Assembly: GCF_013131805.1 (NCBI RefSeq)
Contig: NZ_JABJRC010000001.1
Location: 1 to 64,000 of the forward strand
Direction of reading: 5' to 3'
Origin: Kribbella sandramycini
GTDB taxonomy: Bacteria > Actinomycetota > Actinomycetes > Propionibacteriales > Kribbellaceae
Length of the DNA stretch: 64,000 nucleotides
Shown in pieces: positions 55,927 through 64,000 of this stretch. The position numbers and the translations under genes were made by a program. Under the pieces are notes generated by a model. The model saw nothing but the letters and a program-made list of their open reading frames with translations, was not told the DNA's origin and ran no database searches. Positions within the stretch are counted from its first letter, which is position 1. Each line of letters opens with the position of its first letter.

Positions 55927-56649
55927 TCAGCCGAGGCCTGGGCCGACCAGGGTGCCGACGAAGTAGGTGAGGGCGGCGGCGAGGCCGCCGAGGAGGAGCT
56001 GACGGAGGCCGGAGTACCACCAGGAGCGGCTGGTGACGCGGGAGACGACGGCGCCGGCGGCGAAGAGGGCGGTCAGGGAGAGGATCAGGGCCGGGAGAAC
56101 GCTGGCGGCGCCGAGAAGGTACGGGAGCAGCGGGACGAACGCGCCGACGGCGAAGCAGACGAAGGAGGACACGGCCGCGACGACCGGGTTGGGCAGGTCG
56201 TCGGGGTCGATACCGAGTTCTTCACGGACGTGTTCGCCGAGGGCCTGGTCGGGGTCGGTGTGGAACTGTTCGGCGACCTTGTCGGCGAGGTCCGGGGCGA
56301 GTCCTTTCGCGCGGTAGGTCTCGGCGAGCTCGATCTCCTCGTCGACCGGATGCCGCTCGATCTCCAGCCGTTCGACCTCGATCTCCGCGCGGGCGAGCTC
56401 ACGCTGCGAGGCGACCGAGGTGTACTCCCCCGCCGCCATCGAGAACGCCCCCGCGGCCAGCCCCGCCAGGCCCGCCAGCACCACGAACTGCGACCCCGAC
56501 GTCGTACCACCGTCCATCCCCGCGATCAGCGCGAAGTTCGACACCAGCCCGTCCATCGCCCCGAACACCGCCGGCCGCAACCAGCCCCCGTTCACATCCC
56601 GGTGCCGATGATCCCCGTGATGCTCAGCCGAAACCCGCCGCTCAGTCAT
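55927..56649 (-). CDS. VIT1/CCC1-family metal transporter
   Basis: The family transports Fe2+ or Mn2+ across membranes. The 240-residue protein has five helices: the first conserved segment AVFGAMDGLVSNFALIAGMDGG, the second LAGLAGLAAGAFSMAAGEYTSVASQRE with the GEY/TS motif, a charged cytoplasmic metal-binding helix region (ARAEIEVERLEIERHPVDEEIELAETYRAKGL) and three C-terminal helices. The N-terminus is His-rich (HHGDHRHRD), which may bind metal. Single gene, not clearly in an operon with gltB; the stop is 9 nt into a short 3' spacer. Its start lies 100 nt past the end of lgt. Confidence 0.88.
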   Translation of the reverse strand: MTERRVSAEHHGDHRHRDVNGGWLRPAVFGAMDGLVSNFALIAGMDGGTTSGSQFVVLAGLAGLAAGAFSMAAGEYTSVASQRELARAEIEVERLEIERHPVDEEIELAETYRAKGLAPDLADKVAEQFHTDPDQALGEHVREELGIDPDDLPNPVVAAVSSFVCFAVGAFVPLLPYLLGAASVLPALILSLTALFAAGAVVSRVTSRSWWYSGLRQLLLGGLAAALTYFVGTLVGPGLG

Positions 56650-56749
56650 ACAACCCCGACCCGATCACGCCACCAGCCGACCGAGGCCGTACGCCCGGTG
56701 AGGCTCTCCGCCTCGGCTGAGGTCTGGAGAGCTGTCACCGGGCTGGTGG

Positions 56750-57847
56750 TCACCTCGGAGCGCCGTCCGGGGTCGGGTCGTCCGCCGGGGACACCGAGGC
56801 AGCCGGTCCCCCGGCCGGCTCCGCCTCGGCTGGGTTGGCCGGGGAGCTGTCCGGTTCGGCGGTGGTTACGGATGAGGGGGCTGGCTCGGCCGCGCCCGCG
56901 GTGGGGCTGGTCGTCGGCTGCGCCTCCGTCTCGGGGGTGTCCGTGGGGGCCGTTGTCGGCTGCGCCTCCGCCTCGGCTGTGGGGCCGTCGGTGGGGGTGG
57001 CGGGGGTGGTGGTGAGGGGGGATTCGCCGGGGCGGGTTCGGGCGCTGATGACGAAGGCGGTAACGGCTAGGACGAAGAGGATCAGGGAGGTCCAGACGTT
57101 CAGGCGGAGGCCCAGGAAGTGGTTGACCTCGTCGATGCGGAGGTTCTCGATCCAGGCGCGGCCGGCGGTGTAGGCGGCGACGTAGAGGAAGAAGGCGCGG
57201 CCGTGGCCGAGGGTGTAGCGGCGGGCGACGAGGAGGATGAGGGCTACTACGCCGAGGTTCCAGAGGGCTTCGTAGAGGAAGGTGGGGTGGAAGGTGGCGA
57301 ATTCGGCGTAGCCGTCGGGGCGGTGGGCCGGGTCGATCTCGAGGCCCCAGGGGCGGGTGGTGGGTTTGCCGAAGAGTTCCTGGTTGAAGTAGTTGCCGAA
57401 GCGGCCGAAGACCTGGGCGAGGGCGATGCCGGGGGCGATCGCGTCGGCGAAGGCCGGGAAGGAGACCTTGGCGCGGCGGCAGGCCAGGTAGGCGCCGAGG
57501 GCGCCGAAGCCGACGGCGCCCCAGATGCCGAGGCCGCCGTTCCAGATCTTCAGCGCGTCGACCGGGTTGCGGCCGTCGCCGAAGTACAGCTCGGCGTCGG
57601 TGATCACGTGCCAGATCCGGGCGCCGATCAGGCCGAACGGGATGGCCCAGAACATGATGTCGGACAGCACCACCGCGGAGCCGCCGCGGGCGACCCAGCG
57701 TTTCCGGGTCAGCCAGTATCCGGCGAAGATTCCGGCCAGGATGCACAGCGCGTACGCGCGGATCGGCAGGCCGAGGACGTGCCAGACACCCTGGCTCGGG
57801 CTGGGGATGAACGCCGGCACCATCACGGCGGTGATCAGACTAGACAT
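56750..57847 (-). CDS. lgt: prolipoprotein diacylglyceryl transferase
   Basis: Lgt adds diacylglycerol to the lipobox Cys of prolipoproteins at the membrane; at least three lipoproteins in this window need it. The 365-residue protein has the Lgt core: LPIRAYALCILAG, GARIWHVITD, the signature GRFGNYFNQELFG (catalytic region, with N and E kept), HPTFLYEALWN and the last helices. The last 100 residues are low-complexity (Pro, Thr, Glu, Ala with EAQPTT repeats), as in other actinobacterial Lgt proteins. The ATG at 57847 is used; an ATG eight codons in is possible. It is the last gene of the trp-sco run, 81 nt after the dsbA-like gene. Confidence 0.95.
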   Translation of the reverse strand: MSSLITAVMVPAFIPSPSQGVWHVLGLPIRAYALCILAGIFAGYWLTRKRWVARGGSAVVLSDIMFWAIPFGLIGARIWHVITDAELYFGDGRNPVDALKIWNGGLGIWGAVGFGALGAYLACRRAKVSFPAFADAIAPGIALAQVFGRFGNYFNQELFGKPTTRPWGLEIDPAHRPDGYAEFATFHPTFLYEALWNLGVVALILLVARRYTLGHGRAFFLYVAAYTAGRAWIENLRIDEVNHFLGLRLNVWTSLILFVLAVTAFVISARTRPGESPLTTTPATPTDGPTAEAEAQPTTAPTDTPETEAQPTTSPTAGAAEPAPSSVTTAEPDSSPANPAEAEPAGGPAASVSPADDPTPDGAPR

Positions 57848-57914
57848 GGCATCCGGAACGCTACTCGACCGCCCCGGGCACCGGCCAGGAACCCAGGGTC
57901 ACGATGGGGACTCG

Positions 57915-57926
57915 GTGCGTACGCAC
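57915..57926. repeat. 12-nt perfect palindrome upstream of lgt
   Basis: GTGCGTACGCAC lies 2 nt past the stop of the dsbA-like gene and 68 nt before lgt. It could be a small hairpin or a protein site; no function can be assigned. Confidence 0.4.
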
Positions 57927-57928
57927 GG

Positions 57929-58645
57929 TCAGTTGGCCGCCGCCACCGCGGCGTCCACAGCCGCCTGCAGCCCCGCGGCGGTCAGCGCGTCGTCCTCGAG
58001 CTTCTTGCCGTTGACGAAGACCGCCGGCGTCCCGGTCACGCCGCGCGCGTCCGCGGCCTTGCCGATCGACTCGACCCAGCCGCCGTAGGTGTTCTGCCGG
58101 ACGGCCTCCTGGAACTTCGCGTCGCCGACGCCGAGCTGCTTGCCGAGCTCGAGCAGCTGGTCGGTCGTCCAGGACTTGCTGAAGTCGTTGTACATCTCGT
58201 CGGCGTAGCTGAGCGCCTTGCCGTTCGCGGCGGCCGCGGCGAACGCGTTCGCCAGCCGCGGCGAGGCATCCGGGTTCACGAACGCCAGCGGCCAGTACGT
58301 GAGCGTCGCCGTCCCGTCCTGGACGAGCTTGTCGACGACGCCGCCGGTCGACTCCTCGAACTCGGCGCAGTGCGGGCAGCGGAAGTCCAGGTAGATCTCG
58401 AGCTGCGCCTTGGCGCCGGCCTTGCCGACCGTGACGCCCTTACCCGCCTCGCCCGGCCCGGTGATGACGGCCGGCTCGGGGCGCCCGTTGGCGCTGACCT
58501 CGACCTTCGAGTTCGCGCGCCAGTACTGGACGCCGACGCCGCCGAGCAGGGCCAGCACCAGCACGACGACCACGATGAGCCCCGGCGAGACCCGCCGCTT
58601 GGTCGAGCTGGTCAGCGGGTTCACGGGGGTCTTGGACTTGCTCAC
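57929..58645 (-). CDS. membrane-anchored DsbA-like thioredoxin-fold protein
   Basis: The 238-residue protein has one N-terminal membrane anchor (about 20-40) and an extracytoplasmic DsbA/thioredoxin domain with the active-site pair CPHC (in DFRCPHCAEF) and a cis-Pro segment GTPAVFVNGKKL. The family catalyses disulfide formation, isomerisation or reduction outside the cell. The GTG at 58645 overlaps the mauE-like stop (GTGA), has GGAGAG 8 nt upstream, and begins MSKSKTP-like, as in other DsbA-like actinobacterial proteins. Next to SCO and MauE-like genes, it may help metal-centre or cytochrome assembly. Confidence 0.88.
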   Translation of the reverse strand: MSKSKTPVNPLTSSTKRRVSPGLIVVVVLVLALLGGVGVQYWRANSKVEVSANGRPEPAVITGPGEAGKGVTVGKAGAKAQLEIYLDFRCPHCAEFEESTGGVVDKLVQDGTATLTYWPLAFVNPDASPRLANAFAAAAANGKALSYADEMYNDFSKSWTTDQLLELGKQLGVGDAKFQEAVRQNTYGGWVESIGKAADARGVTGTPAVFVNGKKLEDDALTAAGLQAAVDAAVAAAN

Positions 58646-59127
58646 GACGCGGTCTCTCCTGACATTGCGTGCGGATCCGATTCGAGGGCGAACTTGCTGG
58701 CCGGGTTGAAGCACAGCCAGACCGCCAGGGCGAGCAGGCCGACGTCGCGGACGATCTCCTGCAGGTACTGCGTCTGCCCCGGATCGACCTTCCCCCCGCC
58801 GCCGAAGCAGCCGCAGTCGATGGCCAGCCCGCGGGCCCACGCCGAGGCGACGCCGATCAGGAACACCACCATCAACGCCGCCGCCGAGGCCGCCGTCACG
58901 CGGACGCCGAAACCGAGGATCAACAGCAACCCGACCGCGATCTCCAGGAACGGCAGCCCCCAGCCGACCGGATCGGCCAGCACCGGCGGCAGGAGCTCGT
59001 ACGCGCGGACCGCCTGCGCAGCGGTCTCCGGGTCACTCACCTTCAGCACCCCGGCGACCAGCAGCACCCCGCCCAGAATCAGCCGCGCGCCCAGGGACAC
59101 CCAGGCGAACCAAGGACGCCGGTTCAC
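58642..59127 (-). CDS. MauE/DoxX-family membrane protein
   Basis: The 161-residue protein has four helices of the MauE/DoxX superfamily: ARLILGGVLLVAGVLKVSDP, FLEIAVGLLLILGFGVRVTAAS, a following helix, and RDVGLLALAVWLCF. A DCGCFGGG sequence lies in the loop near residue 110. MauE was described in methylamine dehydrogenase maturation, linked to disulfides. Here it is between a SCO-like and a DsbA-like gene, which fits a role in redox assembly at the membrane. The GTG at 59127 overlaps the sco stop (GTGA); it is preferred to the upstream open frame. Confidence 0.85.
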   Translation of the reverse strand: MNRRPWFAWVSLGARLILGGVLLVAGVLKVSDPETAAQAVRAYELLPPVLADPVGWGLPFLEIAVGLLLILGFGVRVTAASAAALMVVFLIGVASAWARGLAIDCGCFGGGGKVDPGQTQYLQEIVRDVGLLALAVWLCFNPASKFALESDPHAMSGETAS

Positions 59128-59780
59128 TGGTTCGCCTCGACCAGCTTCCCGAAGTCGTGGGCCATGTCGCCGATCGCGGCGTTGGCCATCCACAACACGT
59201 TCGCCTTGTCGTTCTTGCCGAAACCGAGCACCTGCGCGCCGTGGCCGACCTCGTACCCGCCGGACGGCAGCTTCTTCATCCCCTCGACCGGTACGCCGAT
59301 CGTCTGGCCGATGCTCTTGATCGAGTCCAGCTTGCCGGTCAGCCCGACGAACGACGGGTCGTAGCGATCCAGGTACTTACGGATCACCTGCCCGGTGTCG
59401 CGGGCCGGATCGGTGGTGATGAACAGCAACTGCACCTGCTTGCGCTGCGAGTCGTCCAGCTTGGTCAGCGCGGAGGCGACATCGGCCAGCACCGTCGGGC
59501 ACACGTCGGGACAGTTGGTGTAGCCGAAGAAGATCAGCGTCACCGGCTTCTTGGTCGACGTGACCAGGTTGAACGGGTTCCCGTCGGTATCGGTCAGCGT
59601 CGCCTGGGGCAACGAGTACGGGCGGTCGAGCGACGCGCCGCGCATCCCGTTCGGATCCTGGCTGGTGCGGATGATCGCTCCGCCGGGGTTGTCGGGGTTC
59701 TCCTGCTTGCCACTGCAGCCCGCAACCGCCAGCAGAGCCACCGCGGCGAACAGCAGCGCCGCGTTTCTGGTTCGGCTCAC
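59124..59780 (-). CDS. SCO1/SenC-family copper chaperone lipoprotein
   Basis: SCO proteins help load copper into the CuA centre of cytochrome c oxidase. The 218-residue product has a lipoprotein signal (LAVAGC, Cys22), the thioredoxin-fold metal motif CPDVC (in GYTNCPDVCPTVL) and a later His in EVGHGAQ that completes the copper site. The GTG at 59780 begins a normal lipoprotein signal; the upstream open frame lacks one. It starts only 7 nt after the trpA stop, so it is on the trp transcript. Confidence 0.9.
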   Translation of the reverse strand: MSRTRNAALLFAAVALLAVAGCSGKQENPDNPGGAIIRTSQDPNGMRGASLDRPYSLPQATLTDTDGNPFNLVTSTKKPVTLIFFGYTNCPDVCPTVLADVASALTKLDDSQRKQVQLLFITTDPARDTGQVIRKYLDRYDPSFVGLTGKLDSIKSIGQTIGVPVEGMKKLPSGGYEVGHGAQVLGFGKNDKANVLWMANAAIGDMAHDFGKLVEANQ

Positions 59781-59787
59781 AGCAGAC

Positions 59788-60615
59788 TCAACGCCCCGCG
59801 GCCGCTGAGGGTTCCCGCCGGACGCCCTCGGCCAGGCTTTCCGTGAGCGAGCGCACACCGGCCGGACCGTTGCCGTCGAGCAACTGCTTCACCAGCGCCG
59901 ACCCGACGATCACCGCGTCGGTGAAGGTCGCCAGCGCCGCCGCCTGATCGGCGTTCGAGACGCCGATCCCGACCCCGACCGGCAGCCCGGTGGTGGCCTT
60001 CGTCCGCGCGACCAGCGGCGCGGCCAGATCCGAGGCGGCCTCCCGGACGCCGGTGACGCCCATCACGGCGGTCGCGTAGACGAAGCCGCGGCAGGCGGCC
60101 GTCGTCATCCGGATCCGCTCGTCGGTGGACGACGGCGAGACCAGGAAGACCTTGTCCAGCTCGTTCTTGTCCGCGGCGGCGGCCCACTCGGCGCCCTCGT
60201 CCGGGATCAGGTCGGGGGTGATCAGCCCCGCTCCCCCGGCGCCGGCGAAATCGGCGGCCCACCGGTCCACGCCGTAGCGCTCGATCGGGTTCCAGTACGT
60301 CATCACGAGCACCGGGACGTCGGCGTACGCCGTGATCGCCTCGACCGTGCGCAGCACGTCCCTGACCCGGAAACCGCCGGCCAGCGCGGCCTCGGCGGCC
60401 CGCTGGATCGCCGGGCCGTCCATCACCGGATCGCTGTACGGCAGGCCGATCTCGAGGACGTCGCAGCCGCCGTCGACGAGCGCCTTGATCGCGTCGATCC
60501 CGCCCTCGTAGGACGGGTACCCGGCCGGCAGGTAGCCGACCAGCCCGGCCCGCCCCGCCGCGTTCGCCTTCCGGATCGCGGCCCCGGCCTTGCCCAGGGC
60601 AACCACTTCACTCAC
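59788..60615 (-). CDS. trpA: tryptophan synthase alpha chain
   Basis: TrpA cleaves indole-3-glycerol phosphate to indole and glyceraldehyde 3-phosphate. The 275-residue protein has the catalytic Glu55 ([12 protein letters not shown]) and Asp66 (VMDG), 11 residues apart as in E. coli. The glycine-rich phosphate-binding segments [12 protein letters not shown] and VIVGSALV are also kept. The GTG at 60615 overlaps the trpB stop by 8 nt. The sco gene follows after 7 nt. Confidence 0.96.
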   Translation of the reverse strand: MSEVVALGKAGAAIRKANAAGRAGLVGYLPAGYPSYEGGIDAIKALVDGGCDVLEIGLPYSDPVMDGPAIQRAAEAALAGGFRVRDVLRTVEAITAYADVPVLVMTYWNPIERYGVDRWAADFAGAGGAGLITPDLIPDEGAEWAAAADKNELDKVFLVSPSSTDERIRMTTAACRGFVYATAVMGVTGVREAASDLAAPLVARTKATTGLPVGVGIGVSNADQAAALATFTDAVIVGSALVKQLLDGNGPAGVRSLTESLAEGVRREPSAAAGR

Positions 60616-61822
60616 GACCGGCCTCCGGGGCGTCGATCAGGTGGAACCACGTGCTCGCGGTGTCCATGTCCTTGTCACCGCGACCGGACAGGTTCACCAG
60701 GATGGTGGCGTCCGGGCCCAGCTCCTTGGCGATCTCCAGCGCGCCCGCCACCGCGTGCGCCGACTCGATCGCCGGGATGATGCCCTCGGTGCGCGAGAGC
60801 AGCTTGAAGGCCTCCATCGCGTCGGCGTCCGACACCGGCCGGTACGCCGCCCGCTTGGTCTCGGCCAGCCAGGAGTGCTCGGGGCCGACGCCCGGGTAGT
60901 CCAGCCCGGCGGAGATCGAGTGCGACTCGATGGTCTGGCCGTCCTCGTCCTGCAGCAGGTAGGACCGGGCGCCGTGCAGAACGCCGATCTGGCCGGCGCT
61001 GATGGTGGCCGCGTGCCGGCCGGTCTCGAAACCGTCGCCGCCCGGCTCGATGCCGTAGAGCTTGACCTCCTCGTCGGGGACGAAGGCCGCGAACAGGCCG
61101 ATCGCGTTCGACCCGCCGCCGACGGCCGCGACCGCGGCGTCCGGCAGTTTGCCGAGCAGCTCCAGCGACTGGGCGCGGGCCTCGTCGCCGATCCCGCGGA
61201 CGAAGTCGCGGACCATCGCCGGGAACGGGTGCGCGCCGGCCGCCGTCCCGAGCAGGTAGTGGGTCTTGTCGACGCTGGCGACCCAGTCCCGGAGCGCCTC
61301 GTTGATCGCGTCCTTCAGCGTCCGGCTGCCGCTGGTCACCGGGACGACCTCGGCGCCGAGCAGCTTCATCCGGGCCACGTTCAGCGCCTGGCGCTGGGTG
61401 TCGACCTCACCCATGTAGACCACGCATTCGAGGTCCAGGTAGGCGCAGGCCGTCGCCGTCGCGACGCCGTGCTGGCCGGCGCCGGTCTCGGCGATCACCC
61501 GCGGCTTGCCCATCCGCTTGGTCAGCAGCGCCTGGCCGAGCGCGTTGCGGACCTTGTGCGCGCCGGTGTGGTTGAGATCCTCGCGTTTGAGCAGGATGCG
61601 GGCCCCGGCCACCTCGGACAGCCGGGTCGCGTCGTACAGCAGGCTCGGGACGCCGGCCCACTCCCGCAGCATCCGGTCGAACTCACCGGTGAACCCGGGA
61701 TCGGCCATCGCGCTCTGCCACGCCTGGGTGAGCTCGTCGAGGGGCGCGATCAGCGCCTCCGGCATGAACCTGCCGCCGAAACGGCCGAAATGCCCGAGCT
61801 GGTCGGGCAGCACAGTACTCAT
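60608..61822 (-). CDS. trpB: tryptophan synthase beta chain
   Basis: TrpB joins indole and serine to make tryptophan. The 404-residue protein starts with the family's [13 protein letters not shown], has the PLP-binding Lys90 in [15 protein letters not shown], the [14 protein letters not shown] loop, [15 protein letters not shown] for the phosphate, and [16 protein letters not shown]. This is the standard TrpB1 type. It overlaps trpA and lies 75 nt after trpC; the gap holds a hairpin. There is no trpM between trpC and trpB, unlike Streptomyces. Confidence 0.97.
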   Translation of the reverse strand: MSTVLPDQLGHFGRFGGRFMPEALIAPLDELTQAWQSAMADPGFTGEFDRMLREWAGVPSLLYDATRLSEVAGARILLKREDLNHTGAHKVRNALGQALLTKRMGKPRVIAETGAGQHGVATATACAYLDLECVVYMGEVDTQRQALNVARMKLLGAEVVPVTSGSRTLKDAINEALRDWVASVDKTHYLLGTAAGAHPFPAMVRDFVRGIGDEARAQSLELLGKLPDAAVAAVGGGSNAIGLFAAFVPDEEVKLYGIEPGGDGFETGRHAATISAGQIGVLHGARSYLLQDEDGQTIESHSISAGLDYPGVGPEHSWLAETKRAAYRPVSDADAMEAFKLLSRTEGIIPAIESAHAVAGALEIAKELGPDATILVNLSGRGDKDMDTASTWFHLIDAPEAGRE

Positions 61823-61849
61823 CCGACTAAACCTTCCAGACCTGGCCCA

Positions 61850-61880
61850 CGGCCAGGGAGAGATTCTGCCCCTGGCCGTT
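61850..61880 (-). promoter_or_regulatory. hairpin between trpC and trpB
   Basis: A perfect 10-bp stem (61850-61859 with 61871-61880) with an 11-nt loop lies in the 75-nt trpC-trpB gap, 28 nt before the trpB start. It may set the ratio of upstream and downstream messages. No leader peptide or Trp-codon run is present here. Confidence 0.55.
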
Positions 61881-61897
61881 TGGACCGGTCGGGGAGG

Positions 61898-62704
61898 TCA
61901 GTGCCGCTGCTGGATGGCGGGGTGCGATCCGGCGGCGACGAGATCGGCGACCGAGGCGCGCGGATCGCGGCCGGTCACCAGGGTTTCTCCGACGAGGACG
62001 ACATCGGCCCCGGCGCGCGCGAACTCGATTACATCATGCGGGCCCCGGACGCCGGACTCCGCCACCCGGACGAGCTCGGTCGGGATCGTCGGCGCGACCC
62101 GCGCGAACGTGTCCCGGTCGACCTCGAGGGTCTTCAGGTTGCGGTTGTTCACGCCGATCAGCTGAGCGCCGGCGTCCACCGCACGCCGGGTCTCCTCCTC
62201 GTCGTGGACCTCGACCAGCGGGCACAGGCCGATCGAGTGCGCGCGCTCGATCAGCGAGACCAGGGCCTCCTGCTCCAGCGCGGCCACGATCAGCAGCACC
62301 ATGTCGGCGCCGGCCGCGCGGGCCTCCCACAGCTGGTACGACGAGACGACGAAGTCCTTGCGCAGGACCGGCACGTCGACGCGGCCGCGGACGGCGCGCA
62401 GGTCGTCCAGGCTGCCGTTGAACCGGCGCTGCTCGGTGAGCACCGAGATCGCCGCGGCGCCGCCGCCCTCGTACTCCCCGGCCAGCGCGGCCGGGTCGGT
62501 GATCTCGGCCAGCTCGCCCTTGGAGGGGCTGGACCGCTTCACCTCGGCGATGATCGCGATCCCGTCGCCGCGGAAGACCGGCATCGGGTCCTTGGCGTCG
62601 GGTTTGCGCTGCGCCTCGAGTTTCAGGTCGTCCAGGCTGACGAGGGCCTGGCGCTCCGCGAGGTCCTCGCGAACCCCGGCGAGAATGTCGTCAAGCACTG
62701 TCAT
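61898..62704 (-). CDS. trpC: indole-3-glycerol phosphate synthase
   Basis: TrpC closes the indole ring from carboxyphenylamino-deoxyribulose phosphate. The 268-residue protein is a TIM barrel with the catalytic Lys in [13 protein letters not shown], the [11 protein letters not shown] loop, [31 protein letters not shown] and VAESGV segments. The ATG at 62704 fits the family start; the open frame before it is antisense noise. A small membrane gene stops 14 nt before its start, and trpB is downstream. Confidence 0.97.
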   Translation of the reverse strand: MTVLDDILAGVREDLAERQALVSLDDLKLEAQRKPDAKDPMPVFRGDGIAIIAEVKRSSPSKGELAEITDPAALAGEYEGGGAAAISVLTEQRRFNGSLDDLRAVRGRVDVPVLRKDFVVSSYQLWEARAAGADMVLLIVAALEQEALVSLIERAHSIGLCPLVEVHDEEETRRAVDAGAQLIGVNNRNLKTLEVDRDTFARVAPTIPTELVRVAESGVRGPHDVIEFARAGADVVLVGETLVTGRDPRASVADLVAAGSHPAIQQRH

Positions 62705-62718
62705 GTTCTGTCCGCTCC

Positions 62719-62973
62719 TCAGTGATCGCCGTCGGCGGGGACGCCGAAGCCCAGCAACTGCAGCACCTTGCCGGCCAGCGTGCCGACCACGACGATCCCG
62801 ACCGAGACCCAGAACAGCCACCACAGCGGCCCGAGCACCATCGCGATGGCGCCGACGGTGAAGCCGACCAGGATGATCGCCACCGCGGTCCACGCCGCGA
62901 CGCTGTTGCCGTGCGAGTCGTGAGCCTCCTCGCTCACGTGCGCGCCGGTTTGCTCAGCCGTCGTATTGTTCAT
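62719..62973 (-). CDS. small membrane protein of the trp operon (DUF6704/HGxxxW-like)
   Basis: The 84-residue protein has two helices and the start [24 protein letters not shown], which matches small actinobacterial proteins found between the trp membrane gene and trpC. The [10 protein letters not shown] motif lies just before the first helix. Function unknown. The ATG at 62973 is preferred; the upstream open frame overlaps the neighbour. It lies 56 nt after the previous gene and 14 nt before trpC. Confidence 0.8.
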   Translation of the reverse strand: MNNTTAEQTGAHVSEEAHDSHGNSVAAWTAVAIILVGFTVGAIAMVLGPLWWLFWVSVGIVVVGTLAGKVLQLLGFGVPADGDH

Positions 62974-63029
62974 GGTTGCCGCCACTCCTCGTCGTCGTCC
63001 TGTCCTATTGTGGCGGTTGCCCGCCGCGA

Positions 63030-63572
63030 TCAGAGAGTCGGGTCCTGTCCCGCGTCGATCGCCTTCCACTGATCGGCCTCACGATCAGCTGTGCTCACGG
63101 TCGTTTCACGCTCGTACCGAGCGGTAGCGCGTTGCCAGCGGTGTGCGGTGAGCGCCGTGAGCGCACCGGCTGCGAGCAGCGCCACTCCCCCGGCCAGCGC
63201 GAACCAGGGCGCCGGGCCCACGCCCAGCACGACCCGATCCGTCACCGCCTGGCTCAGCTCCGGCCGGAGCCGGCTCAGCTCCTCCACACTCGGGCGGACC
63301 TGCAGCGCGACGCCGATCGCCGCCGCGCCGAGCAGCGCGACCAGACCGCCGATCACGCGCCGCAGCGCCGTACCGGCCAGCTTGGTGACAATCACTGCGA
63401 CCACCGCGGCCAACGCGAGCGTCACCGGCGCTCTGGTCATGCTGTGGCCGTTGAACTCCACCACTGCCCGGCCACCACCAGGGTCAGCTGTCGCCCACGT
63501 CAGATACGCCGAAAGGCCCAGCAGCACCAACGCCGCCAGGGCGAGCAGGTCGACGAGTCGTTGTGGGCGCAT
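63030..63572 (-). CDS. Trp biosynthesis-associated membrane protein
   Basis: The 180-residue protein has four helices (ALAALVLLGLSAYLTWA, APVTLALAAVVAVIVTKLAG, VIGGLVALLGAAAIGVALQV, FALAGGVALLAAGALTAL), the layout of the TIGR02234 family found in actinobacterial trp operons. Function is unknown. Its ATG overlaps the trpE stop in an ATGA, so the two are co-translated. A tail of about 40 hydrophilic residues follows the last helix. Confidence 0.85.
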   Translation of the reverse strand: MRPQRLVDLLALAALVLLGLSAYLTWATADPGGGRAVVEFNGHSMTRAPVTLALAAVVAVIVTKLAGTALRRVIGGLVALLGAAAIGVALQVRPSVEELSRLRPELSQAVTDRVVLGVGPAPWFALAGGVALLAAGALTALTAHRWQRATARYERETTVSTADREADQWKAIDAGQDPTL

Positions 63573-64000
63573 CAGACCTCGCTGAACGTTCCGGCGACGG
63601 CGATCGCGTTGAGGACGGCGGCGGCCTTCGTACGGCACTCGGCGTCCTCGGCGGCCGGATCGGAGTCGGCGACGATGCCGGCGCCGGCCTGGACGTACGC
63701 CGTGGCGCCGCGCAGCACCGCGGTGCGGATCGCGATCGCGGTGTCGGCGTCCCCGGCGAAGTCGAGATAGCCGACGACGCCGCCGTACACACCGCGCCGC
63801 GTCACCTCGAGTTTGTCGATGATCTCCATCGCGCGCGGCTTCGGGGCGCCCGACAGCGTGCCGGCCGGGAAGGCCGCGGTCAGCGCGTCGAAGGCGGTCT
63901 TGCCGGCGGCCAGCCGGCCGGTGACGGTCGACTCCAGGTGCATGACGTGGCTGTAGCGCCGCACGCTCATGAAGTCGATCACCTCGACCGTGCCCGGGGC
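63572..64000 (-). CDS. trpE: anthranilate synthase component I, C-terminal part (partial)
   Basis: Only about 142 codons are in the window; the gene continues beyond the right edge. The visible part has the chorismate-binding signatures [39 protein letters not shown] and [27 protein letters not shown], and ends with the usual [12 protein letters not shown]. TrpE makes anthranilate from chorismate with glutamine or ammonia. It heads the part of the trp operon seen here. Confidence 0.95.
   Translation of the reverse strand, partial: APGTVEVIDFMSVRRYSHVMHLESTVTGRLAAGKTAFDALTAAFPAGTLSGAPKPRAMEIIDKLEVTRRGVYGGVVGYLDFAGDADTAIAIRTAVLRGATAYVQAGAGIVADSDPAAEDAECRTKAAAVLNAIAVAGTFSEV

Overview
This is a chromosomal window from a high-GC actinomycete. 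The GC content is near 70%, start codons are often GTG, many genes look leaderless (a TANNNT box 6-8 nt before the start codon), and the gene content is typical of Actinobacteria: uvrB, coaE, rpsA, polA, an ANTAR regulator, pyk, gltBD, lgt and trp. The protein sequences and the PrsW/Rhs/LamG accessory content suggest a Kribbella-like member of the Propionibacteriales. That genus call is inference from memory, not a database result. No insertion sequence, phage, CRISPR array or integrase was seen.

Layout. 1-562: the 5' end of a leftward 16S rRNA gene with its leader and a strong promoter. 563-7450 (minus): uvrB, then a four-gene translationally coupled set (a PrsW-like membrane protein and three paralogous single-pass proteins), then coaE. 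7493-9971: an unknown gene convergent with rpsA. 10223-15853: small-molecule and envelope genes (APH-fold kinase, SGNH esterase, methyltransferase, acyltransferase-3, a compact DUF3367/AftD-like membrane protein). 15955-28241 (minus): two giant exported proteins in tandem. The first is a 2280-residue Rhs/YD protein with a Hint domain and a barnase/RNase N1-like toxin tip. The second is a 1798-residue lectin-like protein whose SGNH domain is interrupted by a LamG domain and has lost key catalytic residues. 28385-33297: a flippase-like protein and a sugar-type ABC importer. 33439-38616: Nudix, polA, hotdog thioesterase, GNAT and DUF554 genes. 38715-44650 (minus): livJHMGF for branched-chain amino acids. 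45005-48004: pdtaR-like ANTAR regulator, an odd class I tRNA with a CAA anticodon, an HTH-LAGLIDADG protein, and pyk. 48104-55711 (minus): membrane metallophosphoesterase, gltD, gltB. 55927-64000 (minus): VIT1-like transporter, then lgt, dsbA-like, mauE-like, sco, trpA, trpB, trpC, two small membrane genes and the 3' end of trpE.

How the parts fit. The right half is central amino-acid and nitrogen metabolism (Trp synthesis, glutamate synthase, branched-chain uptake, pyruvate kinase), with order broadly conserved among actinomycetes as I remember it. The trp operon runs on with almost no gap into a copper/disulfide cassette and lgt. The accessory material is in the left half. The best candidates for undescribed biology are: (a) the PrsW-like protein with three coupled paralogous bitopic proteins; (b) the Rhs-RNase toxin with no adjacent immunity gene, paired with a probable SGNH pseudoenzyme split by LamG; (c) the short-variable-arm tRNA with a leucine anticodon next to an intact HTH-LAGLIDADG gene.
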